64,000 nucleotides of DNA from Cupriavidus yeoncheonensis (lineage in GTDB: Bacteria; Pseudomonadota; Gammaproteobacteria; Burkholderiales; Burkholderiaceae): the NCBI RefSeq assembly GCF_905397275.1, contig NZ_CAJPUY010000010.1, positions 124,001 through 188,000 on the forward strand, read 5' to 3'. A program made the position numbers and the translations under genes. The notes beneath the pieces were generated by a model. It was not told the DNA's origin. It did no database searches and worked only from the letters and a program-made list of their open reading frames with translations. Within the stretch, counting starts at the first letter, position 1. The number at the start of each line of letters is the position of its first letter. Shown in pieces: positions 35,347 to 44,735 of this stretch.

Positions 35347-36201
35347 TCAGTGCGGAAACAGCGCCAGGAGGCCGTCCAGGCCAACATGATTGAAGGCGAC
35401 GCTCGCCTGCGCACGCACGATGGGCTTGGCGCGGAAGGCGACCGAGAGGCCGGCCACGGCCATCATCTTGAGGTCGTTGGAACCGTCGCCCATGACGATG
35501 GCCTGTTCAGGCGTGGCGCCGATCTGCGCGCACACTTCCTGCACGGTGCGCGCTTTCACGTCGGCATTGACGATTTCGCCGACCACGTTGCCCGTGAGCT
35601 TGCCATCGACGATTTCCAGCGTGTTGGCGCGCGTCACGTCCAGCTTCAGGCGCGTCTTGAGCTTCTCGGTGAAGTGGACAAAGCCGCCCGATACCAGCAG
35701 CGTTCGCAGGCCCAGCGCCTGGACGGTCTGCAGCATGCGCTCGGCGCCCGGCGACAGGCGCAGGCGCTCTTCGTAGACGCGGTCCAGCACGCTGGCGTCC
35801 AGGCCCTTGAGCAGGGCCACGCGGCGGCGCAGGCTTTCGTTGAAGTCCGTGATCTCGCCGCGCATGGCGGCTTCGGTGATGGCGGAAACCTCGGCCTTCA
35901 GCCCGCAGAAATCGGCGATCTCGTCGATGCACTCGATCGTGATCAGCGTGGAATCCATGTCCATCGCCACCAGGCGGAAGTCCGACAGGCGGCGGCCGGC
36001 CGGCACGACAGCCCAGTCGATCGCGCGTGGTCCGCAGTAGTCATCGAGCGCTTCGCGCAGCGCCGGAGTCAGCGTGCCGCAATCTTCGGCGGCCGCCACG
36101 TTTTCGCTGCGCAGCACGGGCTCTGAAGCGCCGGCGAGGGTGCGGATGGCGGCAAGGTCGCCGGAAACGAGCGGGCGGGTACTCTGGAGAATCAGGGGCA
36201 T
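35347..36201 (-). CDS. serB: Phosphoserine phosphatase SerB
   Basis: A 284-residue HAD-family phosphatase catalysing the last step of serine synthesis. The nucleophile Asp81 is in AMDMDSTLI; later motifs are LLVSGGF with the conserved Ser, and MGDGSNDLKMM, which binds Mg2+. The N-terminal 70 residues are the regulatory part seen in SerB proteins. The ATG at 36201 gives the expected N-terminus (MPLILQS); an upstream extension is Pro-rich and unlikely. It lies 85 bases after argE's stop on the same strand opposite to the neighbouring spoT-like orientation found elsewhere, so co-transcription with argE is uncertain. Confidence 0.93.
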   Translation of the reverse strand: MPLILQSTRPLVSGDLAAIRTLAGASEPVLRSENVAAAEDCGTLTPALREALDDYCGPRAIDWAVVPAGRRLSDFRLVAMDMDSTLITIECIDEIADFCGLKAEVSAITEAAMRGEITDFNESLRRRVALLKGLDASVLDRVYEERLRLSPGAERMLQTVQALGLRTLLVSGGFVHFTEKLKTRLKLDVTRANTLEIVDGKLTGNVVGEIVNADVKARTVQEVCAQIGATPEQAIVMGDGSNDLKMMAVAGLSVAFRAKPIVRAQASVAFNHVGLDGLLALFPH

Positions 36202-36285
36202 GACAGCAGCAGGCGGATCAGGGCGGCGCGCCGGAGGGCGGGACGGCAAAGGCGACATTGTAATCGTTCAGGACCCGCCTGGCCG

Positions 36286-37518
36286 TCAGGTCGCCACCCG
36301 CAGGCTGTCGACGACCTTATGCAGGAACGCCTCGCACGCCGCGAGCTGGTCCAGCGAGACAAACTCGTCCGGCTTGTGTGCCTGCTGGATATCGCCGGGC
36401 CCGCACACCACCGCGGGAATGCCCGCGCGCTGGAACAGCCCTGCCTCGGTGCCGTAGGCAACCTTGCTGGTCTCGCGATCTCCGGTGAGCACCCGCACGA
36501 GTTGTGTAATGGCTGCCTGCTCGGCCACATCCAGCGACGGCGCCGCGGCGATCTTGCTGATGACCAGGTCCGTGTCCGCGTGTTCGGCGCGCATCTTCGG
36601 CAGCAACACGTCATTGGCGTACGACGCGATGCGTGCGAACAGCGCCTCGGGATCGACGCCGGGCAGGTTGCGGAACTCGAACACGAACTCGCACAGCGCG
36701 GGGATGGTGTTGAGCGCGATGCCGCCCTGGATGGTGCCGGTCTGGGCGGTGGTGCAGGGCACGTCGAAGGCCTGGTCGTAGGGGCCGTTGGCCTTGAATT
36801 CATCAGCCATGTCGCGGATGAAACAGATCAGCCGCGCGGCGTACTCGATCGCATTGACGCCGCGCGGCGTGAGCGACGAGTGCGCGGCCTGGCCCCTGAC
36901 GCAGCAGCGGTAGGCGTTGATGCCCTTGTGCGCCACGATCACGCGCATGCTGGTTGGCTCGCCCACGATGCAGCCGGCCGGGTGCACGCCGCGCTCGCGC
37001 AGTTCAGCGAGCAGGTAGGGCGCGCCCATGCAGCCGATCTCTTCGTCGAACGACAGCGCGTAGTGCACCGGCTCGCGCAGCCTTGCGTCGAGCAGCGTGG
37101 GCAGCAGCGCCAGGCTGGTGCCGATGAAGCCCTTCATGTCGCATGTGCCGCGGCCATAGAGCTTGCCGTCGCGCACCACGGGCCTGAAGGGATCGGTGGT
37201 CCAGTTCTGGCCGTCCACCGGGACCACGTCGGTGTGGCCCGACAGTACGATGCCGCCATTGGTCTCGCCGCTGGCGGCTGGCACCGTGACGAACAGGTTG
37301 GCCTTGTCGCGCTGGGTGTTGTAGCTCAGGTGGGGCCGCAGGCCCTTCGCGAGGAAGTGGTCCCGCACGGACTCGATCAGTCCCAGGTTGGAATGGCGGC
37401 TGGTGGTGTCGTACGCCACCAGCCGCTGCGTCCATTCGAGCGCGCTGCCACGCGGCGCGCTGGCTTCAGGGGTGGAAGCTTCAGGGGTGGAAGTCTTGCG
37501 TTGGATATCGGCTTGCAT
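36286..37518 (-). CDS. argE: Acetylornithine deacetylase ArgE
   Basis: A 410-residue M20-family zinc hydrolase that removes the acetyl group from N-acetylornithine in arginine synthesis. The metal-binding motifs are SGHTDVVPVDG (about residues 92-102), GRGTCDMKG and DEEIGCMGA. The N-terminal 25 residues are non-conserved and include a five-residue duplication (STPEA twice), encoded by an exact 15-base tandem repeat at 37463-37492. ATG at 37518 is used; a later start cannot be excluded. It sits between mfd and serB on the same strand. Confidence 0.9.
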   Translation of the reverse strand: MQADIQRKTSTPEASTPEASAPRGSALEWTQRLVAYDTTSRHSNLGLIESVRDHFLAKGLRPHLSYNTQRDKANLFVTVPAASGETNGGIVLSGHTDVVPVDGQNWTTDPFRPVVRDGKLYGRGTCDMKGFIGTSLALLPTLLDARLREPVHYALSFDEEIGCMGAPYLLAELRERGVHPAGCIVGEPTSMRVIVAHKGINAYRCCVRGQAAHSSLTPRGVNAIEYAARLICFIRDMADEFKANGPYDQAFDVPCTTAQTGTIQGGIALNTIPALCEFVFEFRNLPGVDPEALFARIASYANDVLLPKMRAEHADTDLVISKIAAAPSLDVAEQAAITQLVRVLTGDRETSKVAYGTEAGLFQRAGIPAVVCGPGDIQQAHKPDEFVSLDQLAACEAFLHKVVDSLRVAT

Positions 37519-37612
37519 GGGGCGGGGCGGCTCAGGGCGGCGTTCACCGATGGGTTAAGTACCCGATGCTACACCCGCCGCGGCCGACGGGCCAGACGCC
37601 CCGCGGCATTGG

Positions 37613-40600
37613 CTATGCGAGCTGGCGCAGCGTCTGCTTGATGGTCTGCGCGCGTACGGCCACGTCGGGCATCTTGGCCTCGATGCGCAGCTTGTCCTGC
37701 CCCGCCAGTTTGATATGGCGGTTCTTCTGCACCAGCTCGATGATCCGGAGCGCGTCGATAGGCGGGTTCGGCACGAACTGCACGCTGATCGCCGCTTCGC
37801 CCGCATCGATCTTGCGCACGCCAAGCGGCGCCGCGGCGATGCGCAGCCGGTGAGTCTCCACCAGTGCCTGCGCCTGAGGCGGCATGCGGCCGAAGCGATC
37901 GATCAGTTCCTCCTGGATGTCGTCGACGCGTTCCGGCGTTTCACAGTTGGCCAGGCGCTTGTACAGCGACAGGCGTTCGTGCACGTCCGCGCAATAGTCG
38001 TTGGGCAGCAGCGCGGGCGTGCCGAGGTTGATCTCGGTGGTCGCCGAGAGTGGCGCCATCAGGTCCGGCTCCTTGCCGGCCTTGAGCGCCTTGACCGCGG
38101 CGTTGAGCATGTCGGTGTAGAGCTGGAAGCCGATCTCGTGGATCTCGCCCGACTGCTTGTCGCCGAGCACCTCGCCGGCGCCGCGGATCTCCAGGTCGTG
38201 CATGGCCAGGTAGAAGCCCGAACCCAGTTCTTCCATCTGCTGGATGGCCTCGAGCCGGCGCCCCGCCTGCTTGGTCAGGCCGTCCACGTCATGCACCAGC
38301 AGGTAGGCATAGGCCTGGTGGTGCGAACGCCCGACCCGTCCGCGCAGCTGGTGCAACTGCGCCAGGCCGAACTTGTCGGCACGGTGGATCAGGATGGTGT
38401 TGGCGGTCGGCACGTCGATGCCGGTTTCGATGATGGTGGTGCACAGCAGGATGTTGTCGCGCCGCGCGACGAAGTCACGCATCACGCGTTCCAGCTCGCG
38501 CTCGTGCATCTGGCCGTGCGCCACGGCAATGCGCGCTTCCGGCACCAGTTCGGCCAGCCGGGCGCGCTTGTTCTCGATGGTCTCGACCTCGTTGTGGAGG
38601 AAGTAGACCTGCCCGCCGCGCTTGAGTTCGCGCAGGATGGCTTCGCGGATCACGCCGTCTTCCTCGCGCCGCACGAAGGTCTTGATGGCCAGCCGCTTCT
38701 GCGGCGCGGTGGCGATCACGGAGAAATCGCGCAGGCCTTCCAGTGCCATGCCGAGCGTGCGCGGGATCGGCGTTGCCGTCAGCGTCAGCACGTCGACCTC
38801 GGCGCGCAGCGTCTTGAGCGCTTCCTTCTGCCGCACGCCGAAGCGGTGCTCCTCGTCGATGATGACGAGCCCCAGCCGCTGGAACTTCACTTCATCCGAG
38901 AGCAGCTTGTGCGTGCCGATCACGATATCGACCGTGCCCTCGTTGATCTGCTTTACCGCCGCGTCGATTTCCTTCTTCGTCTTGAAGCGCGACAGCTCGA
39001 CGATGCGCACCGGCCACTCGGCAAAGCGGTCCGACAGCGTCTGGAAATGCTGTTCGGCCAGCAGCGTGGTCGGCGCCAGCATGGCCACCTGCTTGCCGCC
39101 GAGCACGGCGACAAAGGCAGCGCGCAGCGCGACCTCGGTCTTGCCGAAGCCCACGTCGCCGCAGACCAGGCGGTCCATGGGCTTGCCCGAGGTCATGTCG
39201 GCGATGACGGCGGCAATCGCCGCGGCCTGGTCGGGCGTCTCCTCGAAGCCGAAGCTTTCGGCGAAGGTCTCGTAGTCCTTGGGCGAGAGCGGGAACGCAA
39301 AGCCCTCGCGGGCGGCGCGGCGCGCATACAGGTTCAGGAGTTCCGCGGCGGTGTCGCGGATCTGCTGCGCGGCGCGGCGCTTGGCCTTGTCCCACTGGCC
39401 CGAGCCCAGGTGGTGCAGCGGCGCGGTTTCCGGATCGGCGCCCGAGTAGCGCGAGATCACATGGAGCTGGTGCACCGGCACGTACAGCTTGCTGCTCTTG
39501 TCGTACTCCAGGTGCAGGAATTCCTCTTCGCCCTGGCCCAGGTCGAGCGACACCAGGCCGTGGTAGCGGCCGATGCCGTGTTCGCTGTGCACCACCGGGT
39601 CGCCGATCTTCAGTTCGGCCAGGTCGCGCACCATCGAGTCGACGGCGGTGGCCTGTTCCTGCTTGCGGCGCCCGGCGCGGCGCGCGGTGCCGGCGTAAAG
39701 CTCGGCTTCCGTCACGAAGGCGAGCTTCGCGTCCGGCAGCACGAAGCCGCTGTGCAGCGGCGCCACGGCAATGCTGAAATGCGATTCCCCGGCCAGGAAG
39801 GCGGCAAAGTCGTCCACCTGCTGCGGGCGCAGGCCGCTTTCGGCAAAGAGCTGCAGCAGGGTCTCGCGGCGGCCGGCGGTGTCGGCGCACATCAGCACGC
39901 GCGTGGCCTTGTCGCGCAGCAGGGCCTCCAGGTTCACGAGCGGGTCGTCCGCGCGCCGGTTTACCGAGACGTCCGGCACGCCCGCCGCGAAGGCGGGTTG
40001 GTCGGCGGCGCCGGCTTCGGCCTGCAGCACCAGCCGTGCGAGGGGCTTGGCTGCGATGAAGAACTGCTCCTCGGACAGGAACAGCTGCGACGGCGGCAGC
40101 AACGGGCGCTCGCGGTCGTGCCGCATGAAGTCGTAACGCGGCGTGGTCTCGGCCCAGAAGCGGCGGATGGCTTCGTCCACCTTGCCGGCGAATGCCAGCT
40201 GGGTGTCGGCCGGCAGGTAGTCGAACAGCGTCGCGCTTGTCTCGAAGAACAGCGGCAGGTAGTACTCGATGCCGGCCGAAGGCACGCCGTTGCCGATGTC
40301 CTTGTAGATCGGCGACTTGGTGGGGTCGCCTTCGAACAGTTCACGCCAGCGGCCGCGGAACGCGGTGCGGGCCGCTTCGTCGAGCGGGAACTCGCGCCCC
40401 GGCAGCAGGCGGACTTCCCTGACCGGGTACAGGCTGCGCTGGGTGTCGGGATCGAAGGCGCGGATGGTCTCGATCTCGTCGCCGAAGAGGTCGATGCGGT
40501 ACGGCAGCGCCGAGCCCATCGGGTACAGGTCGATCAGGCCGCCGCGCACGCTGTACTCGCCCGGCCGCATCACCGCGCTGACGTGCTGGTAGCCGGCCAG

Positions 40601-41065
40601 CGTGAACTGCGCCTTGAGCGCGGCCTCGTCCAGCCGCTCGCCCTGCTTGAAGAAGAAGGTGTAGGCCGCGAGGAAGGACGGCGGCGCGAGTCGGTAGAGC
40701 GCCGTCGAGGCCGGCACGAGCATGACGTCGCACTGGCCGCCCTGGATGTCGTGCAGCGTCGCGAGCCGTTCGGACACGAGGTCCTGGTGGGGCGAGAAGC
40801 TGTCGTAGGGCAGGGTTTCCCAGTCCGGCAGCAGGCGCACGCGCAATTCCGGCGCAAACCAGGGGATTTCATCGGCCAGGCGCTGGGCGTCGACGGCGTT
40901 GGCGCAGACTACGGCCAGCATCGGCACGCGGCTGCGATGCTGGCGCGCGTAAGCGGAAATGGCCAGTGCGTCGGCGGAACCGTGCAGGCTGGCCACGTTG
41001 TGGCGCAGCCCGGGCTTGACCAGGGGCAGGTTGGCGAACGGAAAGGCGGGAGCGGCGTCAGGCAT
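37613..41065 (-). CDS. mfd: Transcription-repair coupling factor Mfd
   Basis: A 1150-residue DNA translocase that removes stalled RNA polymerase and recruits UvrA. An N-terminal UvrB-like region is followed by the RNA-polymerase-interacting CarD-like domain (GDPVVHSEHGIGRYHGL, about residues 490-506), the helicase core with Walker A GDVGFGKT and DEEHRFG, and the C-terminal TRCF domain. Length is normal. The ATG at 41065 (MPDAAPAF) is preferred to a 59-residue upstream extension. It diverges from ispD, with about 200 bases between. Confidence 0.96.
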   Translation of the reverse strand: MPDAAPAFPFANLPLVKPGLRHNVASLHGSADALAISAYARQHRSRVPMLAVVCANAVDAQRLADEIPWFAPELRVRLLPDWETLPYDSFSPHQDLVSERLATLHDIQGGQCDVMLVPASTALYRLAPPSFLAAYTFFFKQGERLDEAALKAQFTLAGYQHVSAVMRPGEYSVRGGLIDLYPMGSALPYRIDLFGDEIETIRAFDPDTQRSLYPVREVRLLPGREFPLDEAARTAFRGRWRELFEGDPTKSPIYKDIGNGVPSAGIEYYLPLFFETSATLFDYLPADTQLAFAGKVDEAIRRFWAETTPRYDFMRHDRERPLLPPSQLFLSEEQFFIAAKPLARLVLQAEAGAADQPAFAAGVPDVSVNRRADDPLVNLEALLRDKATRVLMCADTAGRRETLLQLFAESGLRPQQVDDFAAFLAGESHFSIAVAPLHSGFVLPDAKLAFVTEAELYAGTARRAGRRKQEQATAVDSMVRDLAELKIGDPVVHSEHGIGRYHGLVSLDLGQGEEEFLHLEYDKSSKLYVPVHQLHVISRYSGADPETAPLHHLGSGQWDKAKRRAAQQIRDTAAELLNLYARRAAREGFAFPLSPKDYETFAESFGFEETPDQAAAIAAVIADMTSGKPMDRLVCGDVGFGKTEVALRAAFVAVLGGKQVAMLAPTTLLAEQHFQTLSDRFAEWPVRIVELSRFKTKKEIDAAVKQINEGTVDIVIGTHKLLSDEVKFQRLGLVIIDEEHRFGVRQKEALKTLRAEVDVLTLTATPIPRTLGMALEGLRDFSVIATAPQKRLAIKTFVRREEDGVIREAILRELKRGGQVYFLHNEVETIENKRARLAELVPEARIAVAHGQMHERELERVMRDFVARRDNILLCTTIIETGIDVPTANTILIHRADKFGLAQLHQLRGRVGRSHHQAYAYLLVHDVDGLTKQAGRRLEAIQQMEELGSGFYLAMHDLEIRGAGEVLGDKQSGEIHEIGFQLYTDMLNAAVKALKAGKEPDLMAPLSATTEINLGTPALLPNDYCADVHERLSLYKRLANCETPERVDDIQEELIDRFGRMPPQAQALVETHRLRIAAAPLGVRKIDAGEAAISVQFVPNPPIDALRIIELVQKNRHIKLAGQDKLRIEAKMPDVAVRAQTIKQTLRQLA

Positions 41066-41267
41066 CGGGCAGCGGTCGGGATCAGCAACAACGAACGAAC
41101 GGCAACGAACGACAACGCCCCGCCGGCAGCGCGGGCGGGGGGTATGGCGTGCGCCGCATGCCGTGGCGGCATGGCGGCAAACAAGGGCCGTATTATAGAA
41201 TGCGCTCCGGCCTTGGCGCTGCTGCTGCCATGCCGTCCCCAACGCATTTCCATTTCATTCCGATCCT

Positions 41268-42023
41268 GTGCCAGACCGCCGCTTCGCCCTGATTCCCTGT
41301 GCCGGTACCGGCAGCCGCGCGGGCGGCCCCGTGCCCAAGCAGTACCAGCCCATCGCCGGCCGGCCCATGATCTGGTACGCCCTGGCGGCGTTTTCGGCGT
41401 GTGATGCCATCAGCGCCACGGCCTTGGTGCTGGCGCCCGACGACATGCCGCTGGAGTCCCGCTTCGGCGCCGACGTTTTCGCCGGCCTGCGCTTCGATAC
41501 GGCCTTTGTCGGCGGCGACACCCGCCATGCCTCGGTGCTGGCGGGCCTGCATCACCTGGCGCAGCTTGGCGCCGTCGACACCGACTGGGTGCTGGTGCAC
41601 GACGCGGCGCGCCCGGGGCTGACCCCCGCGATGATCCATAGCCTGGTGCGTTCGGTGGAGAGCGATGGCGAAGATGATCCGGATGCCGCGATCGGCGGCA
41701 TCCTGGCCGTGCCCGTGCCCGATACGCTCAAGCGTGCCGACGCCGGCACGCGCATCGGCACCACGGTGCCGCGCGACGGGCTGTGGCAGGCCCAGACGCC
41801 GCAGATGTTCCGGCTGGGCGTGCTGCGCCAGGCCCTGCAGGATGCGCTGGCCGCCGGCGCCGTGGTGACCGACGAGGCCAGCGCGATCGAACGGCTGGGC
41901 CTGCATCCGCGCCTGGTCAACGGTTCGCTGCGCAACTTCAAAGTGACCTATCCGGAAGACTTTGCGCTGGCGGAGGTGCTGCTCGGCACCGCACCGGCGC
42001 GGTCTGCCGATTCAGGAGCCTGA
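41268..42023 (+). CDS. ispD: 2-C-methyl-D-erythritol 4-phosphate cytidylyltransferase IspD
   Basis: A 251-residue enzyme of the MEP isoprenoid pathway that joins CTP with MEP. The nucleotide-binding start [20 protein letters not shown] and the motif [12 protein letters not shown] are diagnostic. A GTG at 41268 gives the normal N-terminus, with only a weak ribosome binding site. Only 3 bases separate it from ispF, so the two form an operon, the usual arrangement. Confidence 0.95.
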   Translation: MPDRRFALIPCAGTGSRAGGPVPKQYQPIAGRPMIWYALAAFSACDAISATALVLAPDDMPLESRFGADVFAGLRFDTAFVGGDTRHASVLAGLHHLAQLGAVDTDWVLVHDAARPGLTPAMIHSLVRSVESDGEDDPDAAIGGILAVPVPDTLKRADAGTRIGTTVPRDGLWQAQTPQMFRLGVLRQALQDALAAGAVVTDEASAIERLGLHPRLVNGSLRNFKVTYPEDFALAEVLLGTAPARSADSGA

Positions 42024-42026
42024 TCG

Positions 42027-42536
42027 ATGATGCCATTTGATATCCGCGTGGGGCAGGGCTATGACGTCCACGCGCTCGTGCCCGGCCGCAAGCTGATCCT
42101 GGGCGGCGTGCAGATTCCGCATGACCGGGGATTGCTCGGGCACTCCGATGCCGACGCGCTGCTGCACGCCATTACCGACGCACTGTTCGGCGCCGCCGGG
42201 CTGGGCGATATCGGGCGGCATTTTCCGGACACGGACGCACAGTTTGCCGGTGCCGACAGCCGCGTGCTGTTGCGCGAAGCCGCGCGCCGCGTGCGCGAGG
42301 CAGGCTACGAGATCGGCAATGTCGATGCCTCGGTCATCGCGCAGCAGCCAAAACTCGCCCCGCATATCCCGGGGATGGTGGCGAATATTGCCGAGGACCT
42401 GGGCGTGCCGCCGGGGCGCTGCAACGTCAAGGCCAAGACCAACGAGAAGCTCGGCTTCGAAGGGCGGCAGGAAGGCATCGTGGCGCAGGCCGCGGTCCTG
42501 ATCTGGCGCGGCGCGGCCTCGGACGCGCAGGACTGA
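42027..42536 (+). CDS. ispF: 2-C-methyl-D-erythritol 2,4-cyclodiphosphate synthase IspF
   Basis: A 169-residue trimeric zinc enzyme that cyclises CDP-ME 2-phosphate in the MEP pathway. The metal ligands lie in GYDVHAL (Asp13, His15); [11 protein letters not shown] and the C-terminal TTNEKLGF-like KTNEKLGF follow. CAGGAG lies about 8 bases before ATG 42027; an ATG at 42030 is also possible. It is the second gene of the ispDF operon. Confidence 0.96.
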   Translation: MMPFDIRVGQGYDVHALVPGRKLILGGVQIPHDRGLLGHSDADALLHAITDALFGAAGLGDIGRHFPDTDAQFAGADSRVLLREAARRVREAGYEIGNVDASVIAQQPKLAPHIPGMVANIAEDLGVPPGRCNVKAKTNEKLGFEGRQEGIVAQAAVLIWRGAASDAQD

Positions 42537-42566
42537 GCGCGGCCGGCATCCTGCCAGCGCAAGCGG

Positions 42567-43139
42567 TTACACCTTGGCCGGCGCGGGGGCGTTCTCCGGG
42601 GTGATCGCGTAGCTGTAGTCGATCAGCCGGGCCATGGCGCCGGTGCGGGCCCCGGCCTCGGTTCGCTTGGCGAATCCCATCTGCTGGCACAAGCGGTTGG
42701 CCGAGCCCATTTCCGGCATGGTTCGCACCAGCAGGGTGGGCGCACCGATATCGCGCGCGCGCTGGATGCAGATCTGCATCAGCGTATGCCCGAGCCCCAG
42801 GCCCCTTGCCTGCGGGCCCACGGAAAGCAGCCGGGCCTCCGGCTGGGTCAGCGTGATGGTGCTGCCGTCCAGCGCCGGCAGCGTCGCGCCGGGATGGCAG
42901 AACAGCACGGCTCCGGTAATGCCGTGTTCGGTTTCGGCCACCCACCATTCCATATCGGGGTGGCTGGCGGCCAGCACGGCCTGCATGCCGCGCTGGAAGG
43001 AGGCACGGCAGTCCTCCATGATTTCCAGTTCGTACTGCGAATAGGCTTGCTGCGTGACCGTGGCAATATCACCCCAGTCCTGGACGGTGGCCAGGCGGTA
43101 GTGAAAGCGCGGGGAGGTCGGAGAGGGCAGGATGCTCAT
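42567..43139 (-). CDS. GNAT-family N-acetyltransferase
   Basis: A 190-residue acetyl-CoA-dependent acetyltransferase. The acetyl-CoA-binding loop is in SVGPQARGLGLGHTLM (Q/RxxGxG/A form). Upstream strands (WWVAETEHGITGAVLF) and the later MGFAKRTEAG fit the GNAT fold. The substrate is unknown. The ATG at 43139 (MSILPSP) is preferred to a longer upstream reading frame. It converges with ispF. Confidence 0.8.
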   Translation of the reverse strand: MSILPSPTSPRFHYRLATVQDWGDIATVTQQAYSQYELEIMEDCRASFQRGMQAVLAASHPDMEWWVAETEHGITGAVLFCHPGATLPALDGSTITLTQPEARLLSVGPQARGLGLGHTLMQICIQRARDIGAPTLLVRTMPEMGSANRLCQQMGFAKRTEAGARTGAMARLIDYSYAITPENAPAPAKV

Positions 43140-43295
43140 GGTGAGGGGCGGATGCCTGAGTGCATGTCCTGCCTCGATTGTAGGCCTTCCACTGCACGAG
43201 TGAAGCCATCCGCGGCCTCTGGGGTTGCGCCATGCAAACAGCCGGCAAACTTCCACTGGGAAGCGGCCGGCTGTTGTGGTATCGCTGCGGCTGCC

Positions 43296-43817
43296 TTACT
43301 GGGCGGCGATCACGTTGGCTGCCGCGGCGACCACCGCGGCGATGCGGCCGACGTCGCGCAGTTGCTGCGAGGTCATGCCCTGCTCGTTCTTGAGCAGCTG
43401 GTAGTGAGATTTCACGCAGAAATGGCACTTGCCCACGATGGAGGCGGCCAGCGCGTACATTTCGAAGCGGCGCTTGTCCACGCCGCCATGGGTGGCGTAC
43501 GCATTCATGCGCAGGCCGGCCGGCTGGCTGGCCAGGTCCGGGTCGTCCGCCATTTCGATGTACGGGTACCAGACGTTGTTCATGCCCATCAGCGCGGCGG
43601 CGGTCAGCGCGCCGTTGACTTCCTCGGCCGACAGCACGTTGGCGTTGCGGATCGCATCCACCAGCACCTTGCTTTGCGCCGCGAAGGCGGCGGCCAGCGC
43701 CACGCCCACGGCGTCGTTGCCTTCCAGCGACGAGCGCGCAATGGTGCCATCGACATTCAGGCGAATGTCCTTGGCGTAGTCCGGGATAAGGTTCTTAATC
43801 GCGCTAAGGAATTCCAT
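43296..43817 (-). CDS. ahpD: Alkyl hydroperoxidase AhpD
   Basis: A 173-residue AhpD-family peroxidase/reductase partner. The CxxC active site is Cys131 and Cys134 (GKCHFCVKSHYQ), with the neighbouring His137 typical of the family. It should regenerate or assist AhpC in removing organic peroxides. AGGAGAATT precedes the ATG. It lies downstream of ahpC on the same strand, separated by 105 bases with two stacked hairpins, so part of the ahpC transcript may end before it. Confidence 0.94.
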   Translation of the reverse strand: MEFLSAIKNLIPDYAKDIRLNVDGTIARSSLEGNDAVGVALAAAFAAQSKVLVDAIRNANVLSAEEVNGALTAAALMGMNNVWYPYIEMADDPDLASQPAGLRMNAYATHGGVDKRRFEMYALAASIVGKCHFCVKSHYQLLKNEQGMTSQQLRDVGRIAAVVAAAANVIAAQ

Positions 43818-43845
43818 TCAATTCTCCTATCGATCAGGGCTTAAA

Positions 43846-43865
43846 AAACCCGCGTATGCGGGTTT
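43846..43865 (-). terminator. Hairpin with T-run between ahpC and ahpD
   Basis: On the minus strand, stem AAACCCGC/GCGGGTTT with a 4-base loop is followed by further Ts. It looks like an intrinsic terminator or attenuator inside the ahpC-ahpD unit. Confidence 0.7.
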
Positions 43866-43868
43866 GGG

Positions 43869-43888
43869 GCGGAGGGAGAACCCTCCGC
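43869..43888 (-). terminator. Second hairpin between ahpC and ahpD
   Basis: A perfect 8-bp stem GCGGAGGG/CCCTCCGC with loop AGAA, only 3 bases from the first hairpin. It may stabilise the 3' end of the ahpC message. Confidence 0.5.
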
Positions 43889-43922
43889 GGGTCGCCGCAA
43901 ATTACCGGCAACCTTGCAGCAA

Positions 43923-44471
43923 TTACAGCGTTGCGCCGCCAACGGCACGGTTGCACGGGCACAGTTCGTCCGTTTGCAGACCGTCCAGGATACGCAGCAC
44001 TTCGTCCGGGTTGCGGCCGACGTTCAGGTTGTTCACCGAAACGTGCTGGATGACGTTGTGCGGGTCGACCACGAAGGTCGCGCGCAGGGCCACGCCGGCG
44101 GCCTGGTCACGCACGCCGAGCTGGTCGATCAGCGAACCGGTCACGTCGGCGAATTGCCATTGGTTCAGCTTGTTCAGGTCCTTGTGCTCGCGGCGCCATG
44201 CCAGCTTCACGAATTCGTTGTCGGTCGAGCCGCCCAGCACGATGGCGTCGCGGTCAGCGAAGTCGCCATTCAGCTTGGCGAAGGCCACGATTTCGGTCGG
44301 GCACACAAAGGTGAAGTCCTTCGGGTAGAAGTAGATGATCTTCCACTTGCCTTCGAACGACTTTTCGGTGATGTCTTCGAAAGCCGACTGGCCGTTTTCC
44401 TCATGGTTGTTGAAACCCGGCTTGACACCAACGACGTGGAAGGCTTCGAGCTTGTCACCAACGGTCTTCAT
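43923..44471 (-). CDS. ahpC: Peroxiredoxin AhpC
   Basis: A 182-residue typical 2-Cys peroxiredoxin that reduces hydrogen peroxide and alkyl hydroperoxides in the cytosol. The peroxidatic Cys57 is in DFTFVCPTE; Cys171 and Cys173 (ELCPCNRA) lie near the C-terminus, where the resolving Cys is expected. AGGAG lies 7 bases before the ATG at 44471, excluding a 13-residue upstream extension. It is the first gene of ahpC-ahpD. OxyR control would be usual, but I could not identify a convincing OxyR site. Confidence 0.96.
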   Translation of the reverse strand: MKTVGDKLEAFHVVGVKPGFNNHEENGQSAFEDITEKSFEGKWKIIYFYPKDFTFVCPTEIVAFAKLNGDFADRDAIVLGGSTDNEFVKLAWRREHKDLNKLNQWQFADVTGSLIDQLGVRDQAAGVALRATFVVDPHNVIQHVSVNNLNVGRNPDEVLRILDGLQTDELCPCNRAVGGATL

Positions 44472-44684
44472 AGACTTCTCCTGATACGGTTGAAGAGAGA
44501 GTTTGTGCAAATGCGGTCAACCCCGCCACTGGCCAGGGCCAGAGGCTTTGGTGCACCGCGACAAGGCGAGATTATGCGTCAGGACGCACTGCAGGGCTAA
44601 TTGAAATAATCAAACAGCGCGATAGCCGTGCGGCATGACGAGCTTAGTCGTCGCCCATGACAGTTTGCGCAAGCGGGGAAGTAT

Positions 44685-44717
44685 GCCACGACCGGCCCCG
44701 AGAGGGCCGGTCGTGGC
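44685..44717. terminator. Long hairpin after the MHS transporter gene
   Basis: A perfect 14-bp GC-rich stem (44685-44698 with 44704-44717) with loop CGAGA, 19 bases beyond the transporter stop on the minus strand. Confidence 0.7.
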
Positions 44718-44735
44718 GGGAACGGCACTGCCGTG

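Noticed and set aside
37715..41404. A 1229-codon open frame antisense to mfd
   Set aside because: Its frame mirrors the GC-rich third codon positions of mfd. The translation is rich in Arg, His and Gln without domain features, while mfd is fully conserved.
44472..44640. A possible OxyR site upstream of ahpC
   Set aside because: AT-rich stretches such as TTGATTATTTCAATT are present, but the ATAG/CTAT tetranucleotide spacing of OxyR sites is not met.
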